NCBI GenBank assembly: GCA_023014335.1
Contig: JAECYW010000001.1
Location: 1,674,001-1,738,000 of the forward strand
Source: Galerina marginata
Lineage: Eukaryota; Basidiomycota; Agaricomycetes; Agaricales; Galerinaceae
Reading direction: 5' to 3'
Length of the DNA: 64,000 bases
Below the pieces are notes generated by a model, which was not told the DNA's origin, did no database searches, and saw only the letters and a list, made by a program, of their open reading frames with translations. The position numbers and the translations under genes are program-made. How positions within the stretch are numbered: position 1 is the stretch's first letter; the number at the start of each line of letters is the position of its first letter. This document shows positions 33,830-44,094 of this stretch, in pieces.

Positions 33830-34919
33830 GCGACCTCCATGTCGCTGTCCTCTTTCTCGTCTTACATTGAGTTCACGTCGCTGTAGTCCTCGTCTCCATC
33901 GTCTTGCAACTCTTCAAGCCGTTCTTTCTTTCCCCTTTGCCTCGTTTTCCGGGTCGTCCATTAACTGAAATTCAAATGCTCGGCGCGTCTCTCTCTCGAA
34001 AACCATTTATCGTTCATGCCTTTCAGCTTCCAAGTGTCGATATCATCTCTTTGGCCATCGGCGCAGGTTATTCTGTAGTCGGGTCCGACAGCGGCAAGGA
34101 GAAGGCGAACATAGTTCACATGGGCGGAGATACTTGGCATCCTGTTCAAATCTTCAGAAAGATTTTCCAACGGACCCCAGAGCTCCTCGTAAAGGTCCAA
34201 GACTTCTCCATGTCCGAGTTGGATGCCCAATGTTCCAAGACTTTCCAACGACGGCCATATTCGTTTGTGTCGGCAAAATATCCTGTATGAAATTATAATA
34301 TTCACATCGGGGTTTTGGGAATGGAATTTTCATTTCCAGCCAGAAAGTGGTGGAGAAGTTTATTTCCAGACAACATAAGTGCGCTGGAAATTCATTTCCA
34401 GCTCCAAAACTCCGATGTGGCTAGGCGCCAACCATTGGAATGATACGACTCTTCGCAACTTTGTCTATCAAATGTTTTCAAGATGATTGGCGATGGGCAG
34501 ATACCGCAGGATGCTTATGGATCTTGAAACCGAGCTTGTAACACCATTCGACTGAGTCATATCGAGACCTGCAATGGTAGCCACCACGAAGACGAAAACA
34601 TTCCATTTACCCTGTATTTTTCTTCGAACTCGGCCTCAATGAAAGCATTCCAAACCTCTTCTCCAAAATTCCTTTGTCCAGTCCCATCTTGCATTCCAGG
34701 TTGGCGAATGTCTCTCGAATTCTCTCAAGCACGTAGAATGTGATCAAAGCCATAGTTTTAGGCTCCTCCCTATCCCCCGCACTCTCACCCTCGTTTTGAG
34801 CCTGTGAATTTTGCTGCACTTGACAATCGGCAATGTACAACACCTATGCCTTTTCGGTGGCAGGTTCTGGTGTACACCGCCTTTGCATTGGCAGAAATGG
34901 TTTTGGGTTTCGACGCCAT
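33830..34919 (-). pseudogene. Decayed copy A of the tandem gene family
   Basis: This is a broken relative of copies B and C. Recognisable remains, in gene order, are MASKPKTISANAKAV, TFYVLERIRETFANLECKMG, SRYDSVEWCYKLGFKIHKHP, LDLYEELWGPLENLSEDLNR and YVRLLLAAVGPDYRITCADG. These match the other copies, but they lie in different frames with stop codons between them. A 117-bp inverted-repeat element sits in the middle. The tail near 33850-33960 still resembles the acidic C-terminus of copy B. The decay is visible in the sequence; timing is unknown. Confidence 0.8.
34303..34419. mobile_element. Small inverted-repeat element (MITE-like) inside pseudogene copy A
   Basis: The ends are CACATCGGGGTTTTGG and, on the opposite strand, CACATCGGAGTTTTGG, a 16-bp terminal inverted repeat with one mismatch. 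The arms continue to about 37 bp as an imperfect inverted repeat, with TTTCATTTCCAG-like sequence repeated three times inside. It has no coding capacity. The same position in copies B and C lacks it. No clear target-site duplication is visible. Confidence 0.68.
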
Positions 34920-35336
34920 AGCTAATGCCTGAAAGGTGGATGGATGTTGACGGCTTGAAGCAAGCAGCACTGAACGTCTTTTAAGTCTGCAGTTTCATGG
35001 GATTAGATAACGCCATCGCATATTGAAGTGGCAGACCTGATTCTTCTGATACGCAAGGCTAAAAAAGAAAGTTTTTGGCTATTGAAAGCAGTTGGAAACC
35101 CCAAAAGCGGTTGAAAATATTAATAGAAATTCTGCAGGCAGCCCTTGTTTCTTTCTCTGTCAGTCATATCTATCTAGCTTGTATCTTGCGAGTCCTCCGA
35201 GGAGCCGTAGAACTGGTGTGCCCTACCCGATGCCTGTCGCAACTTCTGACAGCAAGTCTCCCTGGTATATGTACAATGAAATTGGACTCGAAGTCGTTTC
35301 TGGTGTGTTCAGCAACCCTGGAGCAATATGATTGGC
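34920..35336. other. Spacer within tandem array
   Basis: This lies between pseudogene A and the holo-ACP synthase relic, in a position corresponding to an ancestral promoter region. I see no intact gene or clear motif. Confidence 0.35.
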
Positions 35337-35452
35337 CCCCAATTCTTGGAATATGTGTAATCCTCCTAGGCCTTCATGTACCCCGACTGGCAGCCCTCGT
35401 TGGCCCAGAGAGCATCTCTCGGGCACTCAACAAGAAAGAAATTGCCCAATAG
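35337..35452 (+). pseudogene. Relic of the holo-ACP synthase 5' half
   Basis: The translation ILGICVILLGLHVPRLAALV and RALNKKEIAQ echoes ILGIGVDLVHVPRIAALL and RILSKQEYAQ of the intact gene at 33293. At DNA level CAATTCTTGGAATA is shared exactly, and the match continues through the block encoding VPR(I/L)AAL. The frame is broken and the rest is missing. It lies between copies A and B of the tandem family on the same strand as the parent, which fits an unequal tandem duplication. Confidence 0.7.
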
Positions 35453-35623
35453 CTAACCACCTGCCATGTTCAAAATCCGACCATCATGTAATAGAAACTG
35501 GATCATTTGGAAATTTTCAATAGACGGAGTACTAGTGTCAAGAATGTACCATACTGTCCGACTTTCCTCCAGCTCGAACTACATTTTTGAAATCTAGTCC
35601 GATGGTACCGACTGTGAGTTGCG

Positions 35624-36767
35624 TTATCGGCACCTCCAGTCCACGTCACTGTCGCCTTCCTCTCCGTCACATCGCGAATCCATATCGCTGTTGTCCTCAT
35701 CTTCCTCTTCGTCGTGCAGAGATTCCTCAAGCTGGCTCTTCCTTGCCTTTGTTTCGTTTTCCGGATCGCCCTTCAACTGGAACCCACATGCCTCGCGTAT
35801 CTCTCGAGCAAGCCAACGATCACCCATACCCTCCAGCATCCAGGTATCGATGACGTCGTTCTCATCATCTGCGCAGGCTATTTTGTAGTCAATGCCAACG
35901 GCCGCAAGAAGAAGGCGGACACTATCTACAAGTTCCCGCCGATGGTCATATGTTGCTTCTTCGTTTGCACCCTCGGGGTGTTCTTCAAGTGGACCCCAGA
36001 GCGTCTCGTAAATATTCACAATTTCTTCGTACCCAAGTCCAAATCCCCTGCACTCGAGCCTTTTCCAACGTCGGCCATGCTGACCCATGTCATCAAAATA
36101 CCCATATGCAAGTGGGTGCCATCCGTTCGAATTATATGATTGTTCACAACTTTGTCTCTCAAACACTGTCAAGACGGATGGACGATAGTCGTCGTTTGTT
36201 GGGTGATCGTGGATCTTGAAACCGAGCTTGTAATGCCACTCAATCGAGTCGTATCGAGTCCTGCAGTGGTAGGAAAAATGGACGTCAACATACATTGGCC
36301 TTGTTGGGGAGTAAATGCGCGTGAAGGTGGTGACTGTGCGTGGCTAAAAACACACATTATTATTGTGCCCATACTAACCAAGTCAAAACAAGATAACATA
36401 CGTTGTCTTCGTCTTCAAACTCGGCACCGCAACCAAGCAATCTAAAACTGTTCTGGAGTACTCCTTCATCCAGCCCCATTTCAACTTCGAGGTTTTCCAT
36501 TGTGTCTCTGATGCTGTTGAGCACATAGATGGTGCCATCCCCGCCGTTATCTTCATCGTTGTTCCCATCATCTCCATTCCTATCCTTATTTTGGATCCGC
36601 TTTCCTGGGTATTCTGACGCATCTTGACGATTCTCGATGTATGACTCCCATGCTTTTTCCGTTGCAGATTCGGGGTTTGGAAGATCAAATAGTGCCTTTG
36701 CCCTCTCAAACGCTGAGGTAGGTTTGGCTGATATGGGTTTGGCAGTTTTCGCTTCAGAGCTCATCAT
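35624..36767 (-). CDS. Uncharacterised tandem-family protein, copy B
   Basis: Not recognised. Exon 1 (start MMSSEAKTAKPISAKPTSAF) encodes FERAKALFDLPNPESATEKA, then an acidic loop and TIYVLNSIRDTMENLEVEMG LDEGVLQ. A single phase-0 intron leads to exon 2: PRTVTTFTRIYSPTRPMYVD, DSIEWHYKLGFKIHDHPTND, YNSNGWHPLAYGYFDDMGQH, IVNIYETLWGPLEEHPEGAN and LVDSVRLLLAAVGIDYKIAC. The C-terminus is highly acidic. It has no signal peptide or membrane span. About 350 residues. It shares layout, intron position and many blocks with copy C, and both are collinear with decayed copy A. Soluble, probably intracellular; function unknown. Confidence 0.78.
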
Positions 36768-37651
36768 GCGAGGAATATGATTATCGGAAGTTGAAGGCTG
36801 AAAAATCAATGGGTTTTAAGTATCCGTATTCAGGGACGAAAGGACGCCATCGCATCCTTTTCGGATGCGTCTGGTGCTTCTAACACGTAAGTGGGACCGA
36901 TAGAAAACATGCCAATGGCATATTATTACGCAGCAGTGCTCCAGGGTGACTCTTTTGATACTCCCTGGATTGGTCAGTTTTATAGGAACGCGGTGTGTTT
37001 CTTTCTCCTTGCCTAATTATGATGTTCTTCTATCAATGTTGCTAATTCTTGACCACACCTCACAGAGCAGGCGGTAATTTAGCCAATTTTTGACAACTCT
37101 TGTGTGTCAAAAGCGATAGATAGGGGTTCCTGTCCACCGCTCAAGCCAGCGGTGCGTATGACTTCTTCCAGGGCACCCTCGGTCCGTTCTTGCGCTTCGT
37201 CCATTGAAAACCAATGTGCTCTGTTTTGTTCAATTTCCGACATGATCCTTGGTTATGACGACCGGATGCCTTACCATTTATGCTGGGAGTCTTTTCGAGG
37301 CAGCTTTGCCCAACGTATTCGGGGACCTGGGACAACGTTTCCAGTATTTAAAATCTGGACCTTTCAGTGTCGGTGCAACCCAAACACTACCCTTCTTATA
37401 TGCAGAAGGGATTCAACGGTTCATGCAGTTGTCCATAGCAAATGTAAAATGTTACGAAGTACAGCAATGAACTATGCAAGGACCACTTCCGCCTTCTTCA
37501 AGACCAATCTGCCCAGTGAATTAATTTTTTTCGTCCCGTTGCGGAGCTAGCCAAGAGGAGCATATATAATATGCTCATCTTATCCTCAAGTGACTGTGTG
37601 CTCACAGACACCCTTCGGGATCGCCCCAGAAGCAACACAGGCATCCATGGC
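36768..37651. other. Spacer between tandem copies B and C
   Basis: About 880 bp holding the promoter of copy B and the 3' flank of copy C. By the 2.03-kb period a second holo-ACP synthase relic would fall near 37250-37370, but I cannot show a convincing match. No intact gene is seen. Confidence 0.4.
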
Positions 37652-38731
37652 CTAGAAAGAGCCATAGCCATCATCATACTCACTATCTTCGTCATCTTCA
37701 TCACCTCGCATTCCCTCCTCTTCCAGACATTCAACTCCTTTTCTACTTGCTCGTGCTTCTTTTTCAGGATCGCTTGTCAATTGGAACCCGCAAGCTCTGC
37801 GGGTCTCCCGAGCAAACCAGGGGTCGGTCATGCCTTCGAGCATATAAACCTTTCCAGAGTTGTCCACTTCGTCGTCCCCACAGGCAATCCTGTAGTCAAT
37901 GCCAACAGCAGCTAGCAGGAGGCGGACTCCGTCCACGAGCTTACGACGAAGATCGCTTTTTGCAGCTTCATCGGCATCTCCAGGGAGGTCAGCAAGCGAA
38001 CCCCAGAGAGCCTCGTATATATCCACAATGTCTTTGTATTCCAGTTTGAATGCCTTGCACTCTACCCTCTTCCAGCTTCGGCCGTATTTCCCCGTGTCGT
38101 CGTAAAATCCATACGCGATGGGACGCCAACCTTCAGAATTATATGCGTCCTCGAAGCTCCCCTCCTCAAATTGTGTCAGAATGTCGGGATGATAATCTGA
38201 TAGTGCGGGTTGCGTGTGTATCTTGAAACCCAGCTTATAGAACCATTCAATTTCATACATTCTAGACCAACAATGGTAGACAAAATCGACGTCAATGTAT
38301 ACCGGTTTTGTTGGAGAATAGATGCGCGTTGAAGTAGTTACTTCTCGGGGCTACAGCAGTACGTTGTCATAAGGGTGTCATTTGAGATTGCTACATACTT
38401 GACGTACCTGTTCCGGAGGTTCCTCAAACAATGCATCGCAAGAGAGCATCTTGAAACTCTTTTGGAGAATTTCATCATCCAACCCCATTTCTCCTTCTAA
38501 CTTGGCTATCAGTTTTCGAATACTCCGTAGCACGTAGACAGATTCTGTCTCGCCATAGCGTAGTGCAATCGATTCGCGTTCATCTTTAGGGCCTTCCTTC
38601 ATACCTGGAAATTGGCTTGCGGTTTGGCGATTCTTTGTATATAACTGCCATGCATTTCCAGGCACGGGTTCTGGGTTTCGAAGATTGAACAAAGATTTTG
38701 CTTTCTCGAACGCTGGATCTCCTGTGGCCAT
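37652..38731 (-). CDS. Uncharacterised tandem-family protein, copy C
   Basis: Not recognised; intact relative of copy B. Exon 1 reads MATGDPAFEKAKSLFNLRNP, AWQLYTKNRQTASQFPG and SVYVLRSIRKLIAKLEGEMG. After a phase-0 intron come PREVTTSTRIYSPTKPVYID, YEIEWFYKLGFKIHTQPALS, YNSEGWRPIAYGFYDDTGKY, GRSWKRVECKAFKLEYKDIV, DIYEALWGSLADLPGDADEA and LVDGVRLLLAAVGIDYRIAC. The end is acidic (DEDDEDSEYDDGYGSF). About 340 residues, no signal peptide or membrane segment. Distance from the stop of copy B is 2028 bp, which sets the repeat period of the array. Confidence 0.8.
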
Positions 38732-38949
38732 CGTGGTCGGAGCTTGAATGGAACAGATGGACGAGGAGAATAGGAACAGGACGTGCCTGGTTGTATTAGC
38801 ACCATGGAATTATTTATTTGATACACAGGGCTTTGTGTTCGTAATGCAAATACAAGTTCTCAAAAAATGTAAGATAAATGATTTCACTGTCACAATGTAG
38901 ATCTTACAATATTTCATCTGTCAGACTTCCGAGGAAATAATTTCCGGTT

Positions 38950-40255
38950 CTATTTTTCTGCTACAGCGAGGGGTTCCTCACAGGGCCACCAATCTGGCCA
39001 CCAAGGCGAGACAGACCAAGTCGACAAATCATTTTCGTCAGGTACCTCCAACTCAAGTGTTAAGTCGCCTTTCTGGACGGCAGCAATGTGCTCTAAGCGC
39101 AGGAGGGCAAGACCAACACCTTTTTGGTTGCTGAGTAGTTTTCCGGAGCCTCTCGGTCGCGGTGCTTGCCTTTCTGCATTCGCGCTCAGTGGTTTTATAT
39201 CAAGGTTTGGAAGGGAAGATCCTAGCAGCTCAATCCTAGGCATATGGAGTCAGCCTCAGAATGGACTATAAGGAAGAAGAAAGGACTGACCCTTGATCTG
39301 GAGTTGGTTTGTATATAGTGACGGGTATAATTCGCTTTCGGATAACGCCAGTATGGTAGGTGCGCACAGTAAGTTCTTGACCGACGTAGCAACCTTTCCT
39401 AAAATCCACTGAGGAAGTAGTTTGAGCTGAGTCGAGAGTAAGAAGGTTAATGAAAACTAACATCCACCCATGACGTCCAGATTGGAATCCATTGGGAATG
39501 CATGCATAGGGGGGATATCAGAAATTCCTTCAGGAACACCGTGAAGCATTCGGTGAAGAATATACTCTTCTGTAGTTGTAATGTCGTGTGTTGCTACATC
39601 CTGAGCTGATGTTCGAGGAGAAAGCCGATTCAGAAAATAATCAAGGAGCGCGATAAAGATCGCTTACGCGTTTCTCCCTTCTTCACAAGTAACCTGCGGC
39701 CCATACCTACAGCTCTTCTATCTCGGATGACGCAGTCTTGGGCACCCCAAGGCCATTCGGTGGAGCCAGTCCACACAGGCTCAATTGCCCCACTTCGAGC
39801 CCAGTTCCATCGTCGGTTCGTCTCCCACGCGTGATCCTCTGAAGACCCCCAAGCAGCCCACACGTCGTACTCCTCAGTTACACTCCGGACTTTTACCTTC
39901 GATCGCAGGACATGTCGCTTCAAATAGGATAACAGCGGAGGTGCTTCCGAAGTCCTAGAGTCAAATTCCAAGAAGTGCCCGTTGGTCGTCGCATACAGAA
40001 ATATATCGTACAAGACCCTGCCCTGTTAGACAGTGCTATTCAACTTTAGGCGGCCCAGGAGTGGACGAGAATGCGTGCCTGTGCGTGCAGAAACGATGAA
40101 AACTGACTTCTGGGTGATTCTCTGACTGAAGACGAGAGGAGGCCGTTGAGAAACTCAGTCGACTGGGATCCCGTGATTGAAAGGACGCTCCTGTGAGGGA
40201 CGGGAGCCAGCGACGGCGTCGTTCTCAGAAGATGCCGCAACAGTGGTGGTGGCAT
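38950..40255 (-). CDS. IBA57: Iba57/CAF17-like iron-sulfur cluster assembly factor
   Basis: A folate-binding-fold protein of the mitochondrial matrix that works with Isa1/Isa2 in making [4Fe-4S] clusters. The N-terminus [20 protein letters not shown] is arginine-rich with no acidic residue, as in presequences. It leads to [20 protein letters not shown] and [20 protein letters not shown]. The family motif is [20 protein letters not shown]. The protein ends [20 protein letters not shown] and a Trp-rich tail. The join of exon 1 (FLHAQ) to exon 2 (GRVLYDI) requires an intron at 40023-40078 with a GC donor. Its start lies 67 bp from that of PET191 on the opposite strand. Confidence 0.9.
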
Positions 40256-40322
40256 GGATGAGGAGAGTTGAGCACGTGAGTGAGTTAATCAATTTCGCGT
40301 TATCACGGTTTACTTTACACCA
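40256..40322. promoter_or_regulatory. 67-bp bidirectional promoter, IBA57 / PET191
   Basis: The two start codons face away from each other across 67 bp. Both products act in mitochondrial metalloprotein assembly. The gap holds a CACGTG E-box at 40273-40278, the core site of Cbf1-like and other bHLH regulators. Any co-regulation is inferred. Confidence 0.55.
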
Positions 40323-40640
40323 ATGTCTTCCTCATGCCAAAGCCTCATTGCTGCGCTCAAGGACTGTCTAAAATATTCGGATTGTGTACTGAAGGATGGC
40401 CACAAACCCTCCGAGTGCCTAAAACACCACTCCAGTGAACTTCCAGAGGAGTGTCAGTCGCTCCGAAAAGCAACTTTCGAGTGCAAGAGGGGAATGGTAT
40501 GTCGTTTGGTTACTGTTTATTTCTTTTGTTGACCAAGGTTTTAGCTGGACATGCGGAAGCGGTTTCGAGGGAATATCGTCGGTACCCAATTCGAATATAC
40601 CCCCAGGTCACCACCACCTGTAACCGAACCTCCGGTATAA
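40323..40640 (+). CDS. PET191: Cytochrome c oxidase assembly factor Pet191 (COA5)
   Basis: A small twin-CX9C-type protein of the mitochondrial intermembrane space needed for complex IV assembly. The protein is MSSSCQSLIAALKDCLKYSD, CVLKDGHKPSECLKHHSSE and CQSLRKATFECKRGM. After one GT-AG intron it continues LDMRKRFRGNIVGTQFEYTP and ends VTEPPV. The spaced cysteines and the LDMRKRFRG block are typical of Pet191. About 90 residues, intact frame. Confidence 0.92.
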
Positions 40641-40829
40641 CCTTTGGCGTGCGATATAACCGTACAAGTGAATGATGCTTATTGATGCATTGATGCCCAA
40701 TCCACCTTTTTCTTTCCAGTTATCGAACGATGAGTCATCTAAAACGTTAACGCTGAATCAGACCTACGAGAATATGGCGTCACGCGTAAACCATATCTTT
40801 TCATAACACCTTTTCTTTGCAAACCCCCA

Positions 40830-41884
40830 ATGTCTACCGCTACCACCAAAAAAAAGCCTTTCACTTTGTACACGGGTCCTACCCCTAATGGTTTCCAGAC
40901 CTCCGTATTTCTGGAGGAATTGAAGACCATCAACCCTGTCATTGATTATGAGTACGAAATTGGATCATGATATGTTATTTTTCTGACTCATATAACAGTG
41001 CGTTCAAGATCGTCATCTCCACCAACGTTCAGAAGGTATGGGAAAAATCTAGCATTGTAATTATTTCTGAGTTAATCCTTTCTTAGGAACCTTGGTTCAT
41101 CAAGTTGAATCCGAATGGTCGAATCCCAGTGTTGGTAGATCACACCCGTAACGACTTTGCTGTCTTCGAAACGGCCGCCATTCTCCTCTATCTCGCACAA
41201 CACTACGATAAGAACCATGTATACTGGTTTGACCCTGAGAAAGAGGCCGACAACTACAGCGAGATGCTCCAATGGATTTTTTTTGCTGTAAGTGTATACA
41301 GTGCAGCCTTCTGAAATGCGTCGAAATAGGTTGTTTTAGCATGGTGGAGTAGGTCCCATGCAAGGACAAGGTAAAGATATCCGATCTTCAAAATTCATGG
41401 CATAAGTACTTAGGGGGTCTGTTTAGCGAACCACTTCAACAAGGCTGCACCAGAGGACATCCCGTATGCCAAGAAATGCGCGTGTTTACCCTACCGACTG
41501 TGTAGTTACAGTTATCTAATTTTCGCGTTCGTTGTACAGGCTATATCGACGAGACCAAACGTCTGTTTGGCGTCCTTGAAATCCGACTGCACGACCGCGA
41601 CTGGCTTGTAGGCCCAGGACGAGGAAAGTTCAGCATTGCTGACATTAAAGCATTCCCTTGGTATATAACGAATATTCGCGAAAAGACGACTATCTAATTT
41701 TACACATTTTAGGGTTCGCATTCACCCCTACGCAGGAATCGAAAATCTTGATCTGTGGCCTGGTGTCAAAGTACGTGAAACCTCTTTTATGTCGTTTAGT
41801 TGGACACAAGGGTTTCTACAGGCCTGGATTGCCCGCGCTGAAGCAAGACCTGCTGTCCATGCTGGTCTACAAGTTGGAAAGTAG
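40830..41884 (+). CDS. Glutathione S-transferase, Ure2p-like
   Basis: A soluble two-domain glutathione transferase. The N-terminal thioredoxin-like domain reads [40 protein letters not shown] (with the cis-Pro of RIPVL) and [20 protein letters not shown]. The helical domain has [21 protein letters not shown], then [20 protein letters not shown] and [20 protein letters not shown]. The end is [20 protein letters not shown]. The GPT-P-NG start and the ESxAI-type motif (here ETAAI) place it in the fungal Ure2p/GTT2-like class. Seven short introns join in one frame of about 225 residues. Role in detoxification is a family inference. Confidence 0.9.
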
Positions 41885-42110
41885 ACCATATTAGCCTGAT
41901 TGTATCGCATCACGAGATGAAAACTATTCTAGGTGCAGAACAAGCGAGACTGTAGGACTAGCTATTAGATTTTTTTTTCCGCCGCCAGAACGGCTGGTCT
42001 CGAGCCTAACTAGCTATGGGTGTTACATATTAGTTATAGGAAATAAAGTTGGAGTTGAAATTCTACGCGTGAAATAACAAGGGACAACAAGCGCCTGAAA
42101 TGCAACTGCG

Positions 42111-43272
42111 ATGATCCTTCGTTCTGTTCCGCGCTTATTCCGCGCCATATCCACCGACGTCCGCATCCTGTCCCCATCAAAGTCCCTTGTAGTCGCTGCT
42201 CACCGGGACGCTCATTCAGGACCTGCCATTGGAGACCCATCGACCACTATATCCGACTCCAATGCCTATATGTCGCACCCTCATGACCCGGCCTCTTCCT
42301 CGTCCTTTGATGTACCACCTCCACTGGCGGACGATGCCACCAGTACGACCCCTGTGACACCGTCTGTTCCGGCAACATACATGGCCAACCCGTCGTTTCG
42401 GAGCCCTGCCTATTCTGCACCTCCGTTCCATACCCACACCTTCTTCACCGCTCTTGAAAAGACATTTCCGGAGCAAACCGCTCGGAGCCTTATGCGTGCC
42501 ACCCGAGCTTTGCTCGTGGATCGTATAGGCAGAGTGCGGAGAGAGGGCTTGACAGTGAAGGATCTTGATAATGTGTGTTCGTCGTACTTTTTGCTCTCAC
42601 AATAGCTTATCACTCGGAAATAGCAAGCGTATCTGTTCCGCGCCGCTCTCTCCGAACTTCGAGCTGAAATGACCATGAGCACAAAGAATGACTCTGCAGC
42701 CATAAGGGCTGCTACAGCTGCGCTTCGGAGAGATGTGGATCGGCTAGACGTGAAGATGAAGGAGGACATTGGGAATCTCAAGCACGAGTACATGCCTTTT
42801 CCATATTAATCTCAACGTCTTCGTCTAATTTTGTTTAGGATCCAAATGGAACTCGACAGCAGAAAGAACGAGGCCAAGGCTGACTTTAAGCAGCAGGACA
42901 TCGGGATAGAAGCGAGTGTTCCGATTCATATCTCGGTGTTCGGGGATTAATTCAGGCTTCACGTATTGCAGGAGGTATTAAACAAGGCCATTGTTAACGT
43001 TAGCGACCTACGGACGGATGTTGAGGAAATCAAGTGGGAGAACATGCGCAAAGCTGTTTGTCAGTGCCCCTTACCTATTGCTGTGATTATTCTGGTTTAA
43101 TTTTATTGTTAAATCCACAGTGTCGCTCTCTGCCTTTGTTCTCGCTATCATAATCATGATGGAAATCCAACCACTTCCAAAGGCGACAAAAAAAACGACA
43201 CCACCTCCTCCATCGCGGCCGGACGTGAATATACCAACGGAAGGACTAGAAAGAACGGAATGGGTAACATAG
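42111..43272 (+). CDS. DUF1640 mitochondrial inner-membrane protein (Fmp32/MCUR1-like)
   Basis: Coiled-coil proteins of this family lie in the mitochondrial inner membrane and have been linked to respiratory complex assembly and calcium uptake. The N-terminus [20 protein letters not shown] is a likely presequence, followed by a Ser/Pro-rich segment. The core is [20 protein letters not shown], then [20 protein letters not shown] and [20 protein letters not shown]. It continues [20 protein letters not shown] and [20 protein letters not shown]. The last exon has a hydrophobic [12 protein letters not shown] segment and stops at 43272. The join IGIE|EVLN needs an intron at 42912-42971 with a GC donor (GCGAGT). 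Confidence 0.83.
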
Positions 43273-43388
43273 ACTTTGGTTCGATCCACATCCGCTATTG
43301 AGCGGCGTCGGCGTCCTCAGGGGATACACTAGAGGCCAACATCAAATCCCTCTCATATATTACAGATCTGTATTACAATTGTATACCA

Positions 43389-44031
43389 TCACACTGTCCC
43401 ATCGCAAGACCAGAATATTCTACAACACGATGACGACAATGGAAGGCAATTATTTAACGTCCAGTTTGTCAAGCTGGCCGCCAATTCGGTGGTTGAGTCT
43501 TCATTCTCCAAGATGGGTTTGTCCAATATCGATGTTTCTGTTGCGGTCGTCCCAACATTATCCTTTGCAGCGGAAGTGGTTGAGGCCGCCTTTGAGTCGT
43601 CTTCATCGTCCTCCCAATTATCAGGAACATCGGTCTTCTCTTTCTCCCTCTTTTCTTTGCGCTTCGCATTCTTCTTGGCACTCTTGGAGAGAGGCTTTGC
43701 TCCGTTCGAGCTCGACGCAGCTGTGCTCGTAGGGGGAGGTGCCCAACCAATAATGTGTCCCTTTGGAAGCTCGTTCGAGTCCATCTGAGCCTGTTTCGTG
43801 CCACGGAAACGACGGACGTCTTCCTGGGGAGTGAATCCTGGCCGAATCTTGATTTGCTTCCGAACCCTGGGGCAGGTGTGAGGCGGATTGCGAAGGATGT
43901 GGAGGGGAGGATGGGATTAGACATACGTTCCATCTGGGCGGCGTGATTCTGGGATGACGCGCTCGAGCGTCTGGGGGTCGAGAGCGATGCCCGCCACGGT
44001 CTTTTCAGGATCTATCGGTGGGCGCGACATG
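43389..44031 (-). CDS. PYM-like exon junction complex disassembly factor
   Basis: The family (Partner of Y14 and Mago, WIBG) binds Mago-Y14 through its N-terminus and the ribosome through a basic C-terminal part. Exon 1 encodes MSRPPIDPEKTVAGIALDPQ and PESRRPDGT. One intron leads to VRKQIKIRPGFTPQEDVRRF and RGTKQAQMDSNELPKGHIIG. The C-terminal half has LSKSAKKNAKRKEKREKEKT and an acidic VPDNWEDDEDD. The frame as assembled runs on to a stop at 43389. An out-of-frame GGQLDKLDVK followed by TAA at 43450 looks like the natural end, implying one missing base near 43475. It shares a 63-bp divergent gap with GPN3. Confidence 0.78.
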
Positions 44032-44094
44032 GAGGGCGATGGTGAAAGCGAGATTACTGGCGGACTTTGAATTTACACTTTGGTTCTGACCGAC
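44032..44094. promoter_or_regulatory. 63-bp bidirectional promoter, PYM-like gene / GPN3
   Basis: Only 63 bp separate the two opposing start codons, so promoter and leader elements of both genes must overlap each other or the coding sequence. No TATA box is present. Confidence 0.5.

Noticed and set aside
37104..37550. 148-codon plus-strand open frame between tandem copies B and C
   Set aside because: Considered as a second holo-ACP synthase relic because of its position, but no convincing residue or base match was found.
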